Source of the DNA: Sphingobacterium paludis
Lineage (GTDB): Bacteria; Bacteroidota; Bacteroidia; Sphingobacteriales; Sphingobacteriaceae
Length of the DNA stretch: 64,000 nt
Direction: 5' to 3'
NCBI RefSeq assembly: GCF_004364125.1
Contig: NZ_SNZV01000002.1
Span: 1 to 64,000, forward strand
Part shown: piece after piece, positions 1 to 8,231 of the stretch
Layout of the letters: each line of letters begins with the position of its first letter
How positions within the stretch are numbered: position 1 is the first letter of the stretch
Notes under the pieces: model-generated
The model's input: only the letters and a program-made list of their open reading frames with translations
Databases searched by the model: none
Told to the model about the DNA's origin: nothing
Program-made: the position numbers and the translations under genes

Positions 1-31
1 TAACAGGTGGGAGAGTAGGTCGGTGCCGAAT
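1..31 (+). rRNA. rrf: 5S rRNA, 3' end only (partial)
   Basis: The first 30 or so bases carry the conserved 3' segment of bacterial 5S rRNA (GTGGGAGAGTAGGTCGGTGCC), as in Bacteroidota. The 5' part and the rest of the rRNA operon lie outside the window to the left. A strong hairpin terminator follows directly, which fits the end of an rRNA operon. The exact 3' end is uncertain by a few bases. Confidence 0.88.
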
Positions 32-40
32 TTAATACGG

Positions 41-76
41 AGCCCGTTGTCGAAAGATAACGGGCTTTTGTTTTTT
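41..76 (+). terminator. rRNA operon terminator
   Basis: A 10-bp stem (41-50 with 57-66, one G-U pair) closes on a CGAAAG loop and is followed by a T-rich run. It lies about ten bases after the 5S rRNA end. Confidence 0.88.
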
Positions 77-600
77 AAAAAGTAAAAAGTAAAAATTCAA
101 AAGGATTGTGCACTGTACCAGATCTTACTCCACACGCAAGATTGCCGCGCCCTCGTACCTCCGGCTCGCAAGGACGTCCACTTTAAGACACTTCATATAT
201 CAATTCGCATTACCCACTACTCACTACGCCATACGCATTACCCACTACTCACTACCCACCACGCATTACTCACTATCCCAATCTACCTACTACGTACTAT
301 CTACTAACATCTAATCTCATTACCCATTACCCACTACGCACTACTCCACACGCAAGATTGCCGCGCCCTCGTTCCTCCGGCTCGCAAGGACGTCCACTTT
401 AACACACTTCGTATCTCAAATCGCATTACCCACTACTCACTACGCCATACGCATTACCCACTATCCCAGTCTACATACTACGTACTATCTACTAACATCT
501 AATCTCAATACGCATTACCCACTACCCAATCTACCTACTAGTACTATCTACTAAAATCTATACTATCTCATTACGCATTACGCACTACCCGTTTATCATA
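76..600. repeat. degenerate heptamer repeat block with two REP-like units
   Basis: There is no gene here. Two nearly identical 69-bp units (126-194 and 342-410, differing at two positions) contain CAAGATTGCCGCGCCCTCGT and CTCCGGCTCGCAAGGACGTC. Each is followed by runs of 7-bp words such as ATTACCC, ACTACTC, ACTACGC and TACTATC. The whole block is a direct duplication with a 216-bp period plus a third partial copy near 525-590. An AAAAGTA-type run (about 76-103) precedes it. The same repeat type recurs at 60955-61713. The one open frame inside (108-314) is translated repeat and not a gene. Confidence 0.9.
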
Positions 601-608
601 TACTTTTT

Positions 609-616
609 TAAATTTG
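609..616 (+). promoter_or_regulatory. candidate -7 promoter box (TAAATTTG)
   Basis: This matches the Bacteroidota -7 consensus TAnnTTTG. It ends only 5 bp before the ATG at 622, so a transcript starting here would have almost no leader. No clear -33 TTG was seen at the usual spacing. Confidence 0.5.
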
Positions 617-621
617 CAGCT

Positions 622-1164
622 ATGGCAATATATGTATATGGTGCTACGGCACAGGCAAAAATGACTATAGACCTTTTGGAGCGGCTTGATATTGCTGTTG
701 AAGGATGTATAGACAAATCCTTACTGTTAGATAGCGTGCTAGGTTATTATGTGGAGTTAAACCATCAGTACGATAGCGAGGCTAATTATGTACTGGCTAT
801 TCGAAATGCAGGGTTACGTAAGCGCACATTCGAGGATCTGTCGTTGCGCAATTTCCCGGTATTGGTGGATCCCGATGCATATGTCTCCAAACATACGGAG
901 GTGGAAGCCGGAACGGTGATTTTTGCGAAGGCCGTGCTGATGCCAGATGTACAAATTGGCCAGCAGGTCTTAATCGATTCGGGTGCCGTTATACACAGCA
1001 ATACCATTATTGAAGATTTCGTAAACATCGGCGCTAACGTACACATCGGATCAAATGTATTGGTAGGTGAAGGAGTGGAAATCGGGGCAAACAGTGTCGT
1101 TGATAACGAGGTTACTTTAGCTCCATTTACAATCATTCCCCCGAATAGCCACATTTCCGGCTAA
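622..1164 (+). CDS. NeuD/PglD-like sugar O-acyltransferase, left-handed beta-helix
   Basis: A 180-aa protein. The N-terminal 80 residues look like a PglD-type Rossmann domain: a beta-strand and glycine turn (IYVYGATAQA) open the protein. Residues from about 85 onward carry hexapeptide repeats ([IV]-G-x-x-x-x patterns such as VNIGANVHIGSNVLVGEG), the left-handed beta-helix of acyltransferases. Family members acetylate amino- or nonulosonic-acid sugars for surface glycans using acetyl-CoA. No glycan biosynthesis genes are next to it, so the substrate is unknown. It stands alone upstream of dnaG with a 95-bp gap. The start is fixed by the first beta-strand beginning at residue 2. Confidence 0.8.
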   Translation: MAIYVYGATAQAKMTIDLLERLDIAVEGCIDKSLLLDSVLGYYVELNHQYDSEANYVLAIRNAGLRKRTFEDLSLRNFPVLVDPDAYVSKHTEVEAGTVIFAKAVLMPDVQIGQQVLIDSGAVIHSNTIIEDFVNIGANVHIGSNVLVGEGVEIGANSVVDNEVTLAPFTIIPPNSHISG

Positions 1165-1259
1165 GTTTCCTTGTTGCTTTTTATTTTTCATCTGTGTAAC
1201 TTGCTTTAGTTTTTAAAGGATGCTCAGGCTTAACAAACGTATAGGGATATAGTAGATTC

Positions 1260-3248
1260 ATGATTACAAAGGAAACGATTGAGAAGGTGTTAGACACGGC
1301 GAGGATCGAAGAGGTCGTTGGTGATTTTGTGGATTTAAAGAAACGAGGTACATCCTTAATAGGCAATTGCCCATTTCACAATGAAAAAACGCCATCCTTC
1401 CACGTCTCTGTGGCAAAGGGTATATATAAATGTTTTGGTTGTGGTGCAGGCGGTGATTCGCTCAAGTTTGTCATGGAGCTGGAAAAATATTCCTATCCCG
1501 AGGCAATTCGCTATTTAGCCGATAAATACCATGTGCCTATTGAAGAGGTACAACGCTCTCCGGCTCAGCTTGCCGCACAAGATAAGCGCGAGAGTCTCTA
1601 CGTTCTTAGCGCCTGGGCGGGTAAATACTTTAAAGAGCAACTCTGGAACACTGAAGTAGGGCAGTCCATAGGTTTGTCCTATTTCAAAGAGCGCGGATAC
1701 CGCGAGGAGATTATCAAGAAATTCGATTTAGGCTATTCGCCAGATCAATGGACTATTATGTCTGATGCCGCCGTTGCCGCCGGATTTCATAAAGATTACC
1801 TCAAAGAAATCGGGCTATCTATAGAGCGTGATGACGGTAGTATCTACGATCGCTTCCGGGGGCGGGTGATGTTTCCTATCCATAATTTGACGGGCCGTAT
1901 TATCGGTTATGGTGGCCGAACCTTAAAGACGGAAAAATCCGTTCCGAAGTATGTTAACTCGCCGGAAAGTGAGATTTACCATAAGTCTGATGTGCTGTAT
2001 GGCCTGAATTTCGCGAAGAAGGCAATCATGGACAAAGATACGTGTTATCTCGTGGAAGGCTACGCCGACGTGATATCCATGCATCAAGCGGGGGTAGAGA
2101 ACGTCGTCTCTTCATCGGGAACATCGCTAACCACTGGCCAGATTCGGTTAATAGCGCGTTTCACTAAAAATGTCGTTATCCTTTACGATGGTGATGCAGC
2201 AGGTATAAAGGCCTCCCTACGCGGAACGGACATGCTCTTGGAAGAGGGGTTAAATGTGAAGGTGCTGCTATTTCCGGATGGCAATGACCCAGATTCCTAT
2301 GTACAGAAATATGGATCTACGGCATTTAAAGAGTACATCGACAAACATCAGGAAGATTTCATTTTCTATAAAACCAGTATCCTTTTAAAAGACACTGGCG
2401 GAGACCCTATAAAGCGGGCCGAGGTTATACGCGAGGTGGTGCAGAGTATAGCACTCATTCCGGATGAAATAAAGGTATCAGTCTTCATTCAACAATGTTC
2501 GAGACTGTTGGATATCGAAGAACGGGTACTGCTCACCGAACTGAACAAGATGCGCCTGCAAAAGGCGAAGGCGCAGGAAAAGAAAGAGCAGGCCGCACCA
2601 AGACCCTCTTTCGGCGATGGTCCGCCGCTGGATATGCCTCCGGCAGATTTCTTTTTGACGGAAGCCGAACGAACAGAGATCGGATTGCCGCCCAGCGAAA
2701 GCCCGCAGGTCATCACGGCGGAAATCCTTCAGGAACGGGAAATCGTGCGTATCTTGTTAAACTATGGTGCGGAAATGGCCACTTGGGAAGGGGATGGCGA
2801 TGTGCCGGTGGCGCCATTATTGTTGAGCGCCCTTGACGATGTCACTTTTGAAGATAAGCCCAGTGCGTTCATTGTCGATGTGTTTAAGAAAAAGGCCGAG
2901 GATTTCGAAATACCCGAAGCGAAGTTTTTCTTCTCCCACGAAGATAAAGAGGTGCAGGATTTGGCAATCACCTGCGTATCCACACCCTACGAGCTGAGTC
3001 CAAATTGGAATGACGATAAACGTAAAATTTATGTCTCCTTGGAACGGGAACATTTAAAAGAATTGACGATCCAAGCAGTCTATAGAATCAAAAAACGCAA
3101 GGTAGAACGCGAGATGATCAAAGTACGGGACGAACTTAAAGCGGGGGGAGCAGATGCAGATATGGAAATCTTGATTTCAAAATACCAGAAATTGAAAGAA
3201 GCAGAGAAACTTTTAGGTACATTTTTGGGAAATATCGTAGTAAAATAA
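1260..3248 (+). CDS. dnaG: DNA primase
   Basis: A 662-aa replication primase that makes RNA primers at the fork. The N-terminal CHC2 zinc ribbon has Cys37, His40, Cys58 and Cys61 (CPFH...CFGC). The basic motif DRFRGRVMFPI lies at 197-207. The TOPRIM catalytic core shows LVEGYAD (Glu266) and YDGDAAG (Asp310, Asp312). The C-terminal third is the family's usual helicase-binding region. The length is normal for Bacteroidota. The yraN gene starts 4 bp after its stop, so the two are probably co-transcribed. Confidence 0.97.
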   Translation: MITKETIEKVLDTARIEEVVGDFVDLKKRGTSLIGNCPFHNEKTPSFHVSVAKGIYKCFGCGAGGDSLKFVMELEKYSYPEAIRYLADKYHVPIEEVQRSPAQLAAQDKRESLYVLSAWAGKYFKEQLWNTEVGQSIGLSYFKERGYREEIIKKFDLGYSPDQWTIMSDAAVAAGFHKDYLKEIGLSIERDDGSIYDRFRGRVMFPIHNLTGRIIGYGGRTLKTEKSVPKYVNSPESEIYHKSDVLYGLNFAKKAIMDKDTCYLVEGYADVISMHQAGVENVVSSSGTSLTTGQIRLIARFTKNVVILYDGDAAGIKASLRGTDMLLEEGLNVKVLLFPDGNDPDSYVQKYGSTAFKEYIDKHQEDFIFYKTSILLKDTGGDPIKRAEVIREVVQSIALIPDEIKVSVFIQQCSRLLDIEERVLLTELNKMRLQKAKAQEKKEQAAPRPSFGDGPPLDMPPADFFLTEAERTEIGLPPSESPQVITAEILQEREIVRILLNYGAEMATWEGDGDVPVAPLLLSALDDVTFEDKPSAFIVDVFKKKAEDFEIPEAKFFFSHEDKEVQDLAITCVSTPYELSPNWNDDKRKIYVSLEREHLKELTIQAVYRIKKRKVEREMIKVRDELKAGGADADMEILISKYQKLKEAEKLLGTFLGNIVVK

Positions 3249-3252
3249 GGAT

Positions 3253-3609
3253 ATGGCAAAGCACTTGGATGACGGCAAACGTGGAGAGGCAATGGCCGCG
3301 GATTTCTTGCGCAGTCAAGGCTACAAGATCGTTACCACGAATTGGCGGGATCGCTACTGCGAGGTAGATATCATTGCGAAAGACGGGGGAACCTTAGTTT
3401 TTGTTGAAGTGAAAGCCAGAACGTCTATACACTACGGAACCCCTGAGACCTTTGTTGATGGCCGTAAGCAAGCTTTATTGATACGAGCTGCAGACACCTA
3501 CTTGGCACTTTCTAACCATGAAGGGGAAATTCGTTTTGATATTGTATCGGTGTATTTAGGTCAAGAACACCAAATAGAATTAATTAAAGATGCTTTTTGG
3601 AGTAATTAA
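3253..3609 (+). CDS. yraN: YraN/UPF0102 nuclease-fold protein
   Basis: A 118-aa protein of the UPF0102 family with a restriction-endonuclease-like fold. The motif CEVDIIAKD followed by LVFVEVKAR gives the family's D...ExK arrangement. The biochemical role is not established, although the fold suggests DNA binding or cleavage. It lies 4 bp after dnaG and 7 bp before the next gene, so it probably sits in the middle of a three-gene transcript. Confidence 0.9.
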   Translation: MAKHLDDGKRGEAMAADFLRSQGYKIVTTNWRDRYCEVDIIAKDGGTLVFVEVKARTSIHYGTPETFVDGRKQALLIRAADTYLALSNHEGEIRFDIVSVYLGQEHQIELIKDAFWSN

Positions 3610-3616
3610 ATAGAAG

Positions 3617-4675
3617 ATGAAAATAAATAAAATAGCAGGCGTATTCGCGGCAGGTGCATTGTTGTTTATCGGATGTAAATCCCAACAAGGCAAATTTGAG
3701 TTTTTGTCTCCCAAGTCGGGAGAGACAATTGTCTTAGGACAGAAGGTTGCCGTGCGGATGCAATTTCCCGATACAACCATCGATTCCGTCATTTACTCAG
3801 TTGATGGGGAGCTTTTGGATAGAAAGCAGGATACCTCCGTTGTGATGTTAGATACCGAAACTGTGGGTTTGGGAGCACGGAATCTTGTGGCGAAAGTATA
3901 TAAAGCGGGTAAAGAAGAAATTGCCTACAGCAATGTCACCATTGTTCCGGAATCACCGAAGCAATATGCCTTCGAAAAGATCAACGAATACCCGCATGAT
4001 ACAAAGGCCTTTACACAAGGCTTAGAATATAATGGCGGCTTCTTGTACGAGTCAACGGGAGCGGGTAGCCAACTGATCTCATCAGTCCGCCGTGTCGATC
4101 TAAAATCGGGCAACGTCTTGCAGAAGAAAGAGTTTGTGGGGAAAAGCGCAAATGGCCAAGACTACTTCGGAGAAGGAATGACTATTGTGGGCAACAACAT
4201 CGTCATGTTAATGTGGCTCAATAACGAGGGATTAGTGCTCAACAAAACAACATTCGAACAAGTCGCATCTTTCGCTTACCAAAATAGTAAAGAGGGGTGG
4301 GGGCTTTGTTACGACGGCGAGCGGCTGATCAAGTCTGATGGTTCCAACAAGCTGTATTTCCTGGATGCGAAGACTTATCAGGAAACAGGCTTTGTATCCG
4401 TTTACAACAGTGAGGGCGCGCAAGATGCCTTAAACGAATTGGAATACATCGACGGTAAAGTATATGCAAATGTGTACGGGAAAGATATCATTGTGATTAT
4501 CAACCCTAAAACAGGCGTCGTAGAAGGGCAGCTAAACCTGATGGGTCTGCACACCCACGCCTCGCAAACCGATAAAGAGCTTAACGGTATTGCCTATGAC
4601 AGCGCGACCAAAAATGTTTTGGTAACTGGAAAACAGTGGGATAAAGTTTATGAAATAAAAGTGGTAGAACGCTAG
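3617..4675 (+). CDS. glutaminyl-peptide cyclotransferase lipoprotein
   Basis: A 352-aa protein with a lipoprotein signal peptide (LLFIGC, acylated Cys near residue 20). An Ig-like stretch of about 100 residues follows. From about residue 115 it matches the glutamine cyclotransferase beta-propeller family (FTQGLEY, QDYFGEG, EGWGLCYDG, LNELEYIDG, KELNGIAYD). These plant/bacterial-type cyclases turn N-terminal Gln into pyroglutamate. In Bacteroidota this could act on exported proteins whose mature N-terminus is Gln, which is common after signal peptidase I cleavage. That link is inference. The N-terminal extra domain is typical of lipoprotein forms in this phylum. Confidence 0.9.
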   Translation: MKINKIAGVFAAGALLFIGCKSQQGKFEFLSPKSGETIVLGQKVAVRMQFPDTTIDSVIYSVDGELLDRKQDTSVVMLDTETVGLGARNLVAKVYKAGKEEIAYSNVTIVPESPKQYAFEKINEYPHDTKAFTQGLEYNGGFLYESTGAGSQLISSVRRVDLKSGNVLQKKEFVGKSANGQDYFGEGMTIVGNNIVMLMWLNNEGLVLNKTTFEQVASFAYQNSKEGWGLCYDGERLIKSDGSNKLYFLDAKTYQETGFVSVYNSEGAQDALNELEYIDGKVYANVYGKDIIVIINPKTGVVEGQLNLMGLHTHASQTDKELNGIAYDSATKNVLVTGKQWDKVYEIKVVER

Positions 4676-4682
4676 TATAAAA

Positions 4683-4724
4683 ATTGCCTTCAGCAGGTTT
4701 CTTGCTACACCTGCTGAAGGCAAT
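4683..4724. terminator. bidirectional terminator between convergent genes
   Basis: A perfect 16-bp stem (4683-4698 with 4709-4724) has a 10-base loop. The best T-run (TTTTATA) follows on the minus strand, so it mainly ends the deformylase fusion transcript. It also sits directly after the cyclotransferase gene. Confidence 0.88.
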
Positions 4725-4735
4725 ATCTTCGTCCG

Positions 4736-5962
4736 CTAAGGCACAATAGTTCCTTTGCCCATATAAAATTCCAAACGCTCATTAAGCAAAACCGATTCTT
4801 TTTGTTCCTGCTCTTCCAAGCGATCAGGGAAAAGAATGCCGTAAAGATGATCAACCTCGTGTTGGAAGATGACAGCCGTAAACCCTTCGATCAACTCCTC
4901 CACATTTTTCCCGGTCTTTTTATCGACATGCTGTAGTTTTATACTATAGTTTCGGATCACATCTTCCCTTCGATTGGGTATGGATAGACAGCCCTCAGCG
5001 CCTTTGCGCAACAGCTGTGAACGCCAAACTATCTTTGGATTAATATACAATTCGAACGGCTCATCCACCTTATCTAGCCGCTGCACCCATATGAGGTTTT
5101 TGTTGATGCCCACCTGCGGAGCAGCTATACCTACACCGGGATGGTCCGGGTCTTGCACGGTAGCCAGCATCCGTGCGGCCAACAGATCCAGCGTCGTATC
5201 ATCATATTTTACGTCTTCTGATTGCGTGCGTAAGATCGTGGAGTCTTTTGCTACAGTGGTCTGCAGTACGTACATTTTTTCTTCAGCTTTGCCGGCCGAA
5301 ATAAGCTTCTTTTCTTGATCGTTGAAATTCTTCGCCATGCTGTTGTCTTGTTCCCGTTGATTTTTTGGTCCTGTGTACTTTTTCTCTCCGGCTTCTACGG
5401 CAATGTCCAAATAATTTTCCTTTGGTGGCTGTGGGCACCTGTAACCGGAGCTGTAGGCACAATATGGGTTGTAGGCCTTATTAAAGTCAATAAGCAACTT
5501 GCCTTGTTTGATATCCTCCTTTTTTACATCGATGTAGCGACCACTCTCGTAAGTCGTTTCGCCGGTAGTACGATCTAAGATAGGAAAAAATAGGTAAGAT
5601 GATGCTAGGTTTGATTGAAATAGGCTTACGTTTTCGTAAATAGGCAAGGTAAATTGCTGCCCCTTTAATGTGAACGTTAGCTCGGCAAACCGCTTAAATT
5701 CCTTACTTGTGCCGTCCGATGTAGGCATGCGAAAAGTCGGTTCATCATACAGATACGACACGTTGGCGACCGTCTTGTATGTTGTATCGGGAAGGAAGTA
5801 ATGGAGGAACTGCAGATTCTGCGCTGCGATGGGCCCTTTGTTTTCTTGCGATAAGGCTTTCCGTTGTTGTTGTCTAAACGATTCAATCTGTTGGGAATGG
5901 CTTTGCCCGAATGCAAGACCCAAATTGATCAACAGGAATGTAAAAATATACGTATATCTCAT
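4736..5962 (-). CDS. exported DUF1684-peptide deformylase fusion
   Basis: A 408-aa two-domain protein. Residues 1-20 are a signal peptide (MRYTYIFTFLLINLGLAFGQ). Residues 24-195 match DUF1684: FFPILDRTTGETTY, SGRYIDV, DFNKAYNPYCAYSSGYRCP and AVEAGEKKY. Residues 228-400 are a complete peptide deformylase with GVGIAAPQVG (276-285), EGCLS (323-327, metal ligand Cys325) and HEVDH (368-372, two His ligands and catalytic Glu). Deformylase normally removes the formyl group from nascent proteins in the cytoplasm. An exported copy fused to DUF1684 is unexpected. A promoter box at 5982-5989 leaves a leader of about 15 bases and supports this start. A second, ordinary deformylase presumably lies elsewhere in the genome. 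Confidence 0.88.
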   Translation of the reverse strand: MRYTYIFTFLLINLGLAFGQSHSQQIESFRQQQRKALSQENKGPIAAQNLQFLHYFLPDTTYKTVANVSYLYDEPTFRMPTSDGTSKEFKRFAELTFTLKGQQFTLPIYENVSLFQSNLASSYLFFPILDRTTGETTYESGRYIDVKKEDIKQGKLLIDFNKAYNPYCAYSSGYRCPQPPKENYLDIAVEAGEKKYTGPKNQREQDNSMAKNFNDQEKKLISAGKAEEKMYVLQTTVAKDSTILRTQSEDVKYDDTTLDLLAARMLATVQDPDHPGVGIAAPQVGINKNLIWVQRLDKVDEPFELYINPKIVWRSQLLRKGAEGCLSIPNRREDVIRNYSIKLQHVDKKTGKNVEELIEGFTAVIFQHEVDHLYGILFPDRLEEQEQKESVLLNERLEFYMGKGTIVP

Positions 5963-5981
5963 GTGTCTTTTAAAAATCTAT

Positions 5982-5989
5982 CAAATATA
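5982..5989 (-). promoter_or_regulatory. -7 box for the DUF1684-deformylase gene
   Basis: TATATTTG on the minus strand matches TAnnTTTG about 20 bp before the ATG. It is divergent from the ruvX promoter 50 bp away. Confidence 0.6.
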
Positions 5990-6037
5990 TAGATTATTTT
6001 ATTTCCTTTCTCTGTCGGGATGATGCATCGGGATTTG

Positions 6038-6045
6038 TATTTTTG
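6038..6045 (+). promoter_or_regulatory. -7 box for ruvX-ybeY
   Basis: TATTTTTG matches TAnnTTTG. It lies downstream of the first possible ATG (6020) and 20 bp before the ATG at 6065, so it decides the ruvX start in favour of 6065. Confidence 0.65.
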
Positions 6046-6064
6046 TACAAAACGGACAGGGAAT

Positions 6065-6475
6065 ATGCGCATCATGGCTTTTGATTACGGAACGAAAAGG
6101 ATTGGCATCGCAGTCACCGACCCTATGCAGATTATTGCGACCGCCTTAACCACAGTACACCCCGATGAAATTTTCCGCTTTTTACAAGATTACCTCAGGA
6201 CAGAGCAGGTCGAAACATTTGTCGTCGGCAAGCCGCTGCAGATGGATGGCTCGGCTTCCCAATCTGCGCAGTACGTCGTGGGTTTCGTGCGTAAACTGCG
6301 GAAAACCTTTCCTACGATCAACGTAGTAGAAGTGGACGAACGCTTCACTTCTAAAATGGCTTCACAAGTCATCGCGCAAAGCGGGAAGAACAAAAGCAAA
6401 CGACAGGATAAGAGCTTGATAGACACCGTATCGGCCACCATTATTCTACAAACATTTATGGAAACAAAAATTTAA
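6065..6475 (+). CDS. ruvX: RuvX/YqgF pre-16S rRNA nuclease family (Holliday junction resolvase fold)
   Basis: 137 aa. The RNase H-like fold is recognised by MAFDYGTKRIGIAV near the N-terminus, VVGKPLQMDGS, VDERFTS and KSLIDTVSATIIL, whose acidic residues form the active site. Family members process the 5' end of 16S rRNA. The start at 6065 is chosen over 6020 because a TAnnTTTG promoter box lies between the two and the family normally begins just before this first beta-strand. The ybeY gene starts 3 bp after its stop, which suggests a shared role in rRNA maturation. Confidence 0.92.
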   Translation: MRIMAFDYGTKRIGIAVTDPMQIIATALTTVHPDEIFRFLQDYLRTEQVETFVVGKPLQMDGSASQSAQYVVGFVRKLRKTFPTINVVEVDERFTSKMASQVIAQSGKNKSKRQDKSLIDTVSATIILQTFMETKI

Positions 6476-6478
6476 TAT

Positions 6479-6913
6479 ATGGCATTGAAGGATATTTTAT
6501 TCTTTAGCGAAGGCATTAATTATACCATTAAAGAAAAACAGAATCTTCGACGCTGGATCGCCAACGTGGTCAAGGCGGAAGGGTTTAGACGGATTGGCGA
6601 ACTTAATTTTATCTTATGCGATGATACCTATCTACTGGAGATAAACAAGCAATACCTTGATCATGACACCTACACAGATATCGTTACATTTGATTCTTCT
6701 GAACACGAGGATGTGATAGCTGGCGATATCTTTATTTCAGTCGAGCGTACGGCAGAGAATGCAGCAAAATTTTCCGTTTCGGAGAGAGATGAATTGCATC
6801 GCGTCATTATACACGGTGTGCTTCATCTTTGCGGCTTTCTAGATAAGAGCAAAGCCGATAAAGAGCAGATGACTAGGAAAGAAAACGAATACCTGAAGAA
6901 GCGCGATTTTTAA
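6479..6913 (+). CDS. ybeY: endoribonuclease YbeY
   Basis: 144 aa. The metal-binding motif HGVLHLCGFLD (His112, His116, then Asp122 where many phyla have a third His) and YTDIVTFD identify YbeY, which takes part in 16S rRNA 3'-end maturation and ribosome quality control. The Asp variant is what I expect for Bacteroidota. It forms a tight operon with ruvX (3-bp gap). No clear terminator follows. Confidence 0.93.
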   Translation: MALKDILFFSEGINYTIKEKQNLRRWIANVVKAEGFRRIGELNFILCDDTYLLEINKQYLDHDTYTDIVTFDSSEHEDVIAGDIFISVERTAENAAKFSVSERDELHRVIIHGVLHLCGFLDKSKADKEQMTRKENEYLKKRDF

Positions 6914-7022
6914 TTGCCAGACCAACTCTGTGCCGAAGCTTAACGCGCTCCGTTCGCCTATAAATATATGTTGTACAAGCATATTGTTACAGGCAGGCGC
7001 CTTCATTGCTCACATTGATGGA

Positions 7023-7030
7023 TATCTTTG
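7023..7030 (+). promoter_or_regulatory. -7 box for the DUF2490 gene
   Basis: TATCTTTG lies 20 bp before the ATG at 7051. It lies inside the longer open frame that would begin at 7006, which argues that the protein starts at 7051. Confidence 0.5.
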
Positions 7031-7050
7031 TGTCGTCAACTAGGCTTTCT

Positions 7051-7722
7051 ATGGTTCATTTTTGCGTGTGGCTTACAGCCTTATTTATCTTTTTTACGCC
7101 CATTTTACTGCATGGGCAAAGCGTGCAGGGATGGGGTATCTATTTCGGAAATACAGCCATTCCAAACAGCAAGTTTTCCATTCATCATGAATTGCAGCTT
7201 CGGGATTATAAGATAATAGGCGACCACCAGCAGACCTTGCTTCGCTTCGGTCTACAATATCGTGCTGCCAGAGCCATAAACTTAACGATGGGCTATGCGT
7301 ACGTTTATAGCGAAAGCGAAGGCTCGCCAAACCTGCCGTTTTCTGAAAACAGAATCTATCAGGAAGCGCTTATTCAGCATAATTGGGATATCTTACGTTT
7401 TAGGCACCGCGTCCGCACCGAAGAACGATTTATGAAAGGAAATTTGCGGGGTCGAGCACGGTATTGCCTATTTCTTGACGTTCCCCTGACCCAATCAAAA
7501 ATGATGAAGGGCGGAACATATCTGGCATTCTATAATGAAGTGTTCGTGAATGTTTTTGCAGGCGGTGCCGATGTATTTGATCGCAATCGACTTTATGGCG
7601 GCGTTGGCTACAAGCTTGCTGATAATTTGGGTATACAGCTAGGGTACATGCGGCAACATATAGGAAGCAATGCTGGCACAAACAATCTTTTGTTATCGTT
7701 GCACCATCAATTTAAATTATAA
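7051..7722 (+). CDS. DUF2490 outer-membrane beta-barrel-like protein
   Basis: A 223-aa protein with a signal peptide (VWLTALFIFFTPILLHGQS). The mature part alternates aromatic and polar residues in short amphipathic strands and contains the DUF2490 signature (HHELQLRDY, RFRHRVRTEERF, YNEVFVN, DRNRLYGGVGYKL, LGYMRQH). This family is predicted to be an outer-membrane barrel of unknown function. The ATG at 7051 is preferred to 7006 because of the promoter box between them and because it starts directly at the signal peptide. No functional link to the neighbours is evident. Confidence 0.82.
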   Translation: MVHFCVWLTALFIFFTPILLHGQSVQGWGIYFGNTAIPNSKFSIHHELQLRDYKIIGDHQQTLLRFGLQYRAARAINLTMGYAYVYSESEGSPNLPFSENRIYQEALIQHNWDILRFRHRVRTEERFMKGNLRGRARYCLFLDVPLTQSKMMKGGTYLAFYNEVFVNVFAGGADVFDRNRLYGGVGYKLADNLGIQLGYMRQHIGSNAGTNNLLLSLHHQFKL

Positions 7723-7758
7723 CAACCCATTTAAATCAGGCTTTTAATTCAGAAGGGC

Positions 7759-7783
7759 AAAAAAAAAGAGGCCTAAGCCTCTT
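7759..7783 (-). terminator. ndk terminator
   Basis: A 7-bp stem (AAGAGGC/GCCTCTT) with a 4-base loop is followed on the minus strand by a run of nine T. It lies 4 bp after the ndk stop codon. Confidence 0.85.
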
Positions 7784-7786
7784 GTG

Positions 7787-8206
7787 TTAAAATCTTTCGA
7801 ATTGAGAGAAGTAGAAGTTTCCTTCAATTTCGGCATTTTCGTCCGAGTCTGAACCGTGAACAGCATTTGCCTCGATCGACTCTGCATATTTATTGCGAAT
7901 CGTACCTTCTTCTGCTTTTTTAGGATCGGTAGCACCTATCAATGTACGGAAATCTTCGACAGCATTATCTTTTTCCAAGATCGCTGCTACGATAGGGCCC
8001 GAAGTCATGAATTTAACCAGATCAGCATAAAAAGGACGCTCTTTGTGCACGGCGTAGAAGTTGCCAGCTGACTCTGAAGTTAGTTGAATATATTTCATAG
8101 CCACGATCTTAAAACCGCCAGCAATAATGTCATTTAAAATGGATCCGATATGCCCGTTTGCCACCGCATCGGGTTTAATCATGGTAAAAGTTCTATTTGT
8201 TGCCAT
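7787..8206 (-). CDS. ndk: nucleoside diphosphate kinase
   Basis: 139 aa. It transfers phosphate from ATP to nucleoside diphosphates through a phospho-histidine. His117 sits in the signature NAVHGSDS, and the N-terminus has the typical FTMIKPDAV. The start at 8206 (MATNRT) is preferred over an in-frame ATG at 8224 because a TAnnTTTG box covers 8224-8231, so transcription must begin downstream of it. It is monocistronic with its own terminator. Confidence 0.97.
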   Translation of the reverse strand: MATNRTFTMIKPDAVANGHIGSILNDIIAGGFKIVAMKYIQLTSESAGNFYAVHKERPFYADLVKFMTSGPIVAAILEKDNAVEDFRTLIGATDPKKAEEGTIRNKYAESIEANAVHGSDSDENAEIEGNFYFSQFERF

Positions 8207-8223
8207 TGTATCAATAATTTTCA

Positions 8224-8231
8224 CAAAGTTA
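8224..8231 (-). promoter_or_regulatory. -7 box for ndk
   Basis: TAACTTTG on the minus strand, 17 bp upstream of the chosen ndk start. No -33 TTG was found at normal spacing. Confidence 0.5.

Noticed and set aside
108-314. 68-aa open frame after the 5S rRNA
   Set aside because: It is translated heptamer repeat (HYAIRITHYSLPTTHYSL-type text) with no independent evidence of coding.
76-600. Mobile element or IS remnant after the rRNA operon
   Set aside because: No transposase fragment or terminal inverted repeats were found. The region is simple repeat sequence.
5315-5578. 87-aa plus-strand frame with hydrophobic stretches
   Set aside because: It is the antisense shadow of the DUF1684-deformylase gene, which has full domain support.
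6020-6064. Upstream ATG for ruvX
   Set aside because: A TAnnTTTG promoter box lies between it and the family-typical start at 6065.
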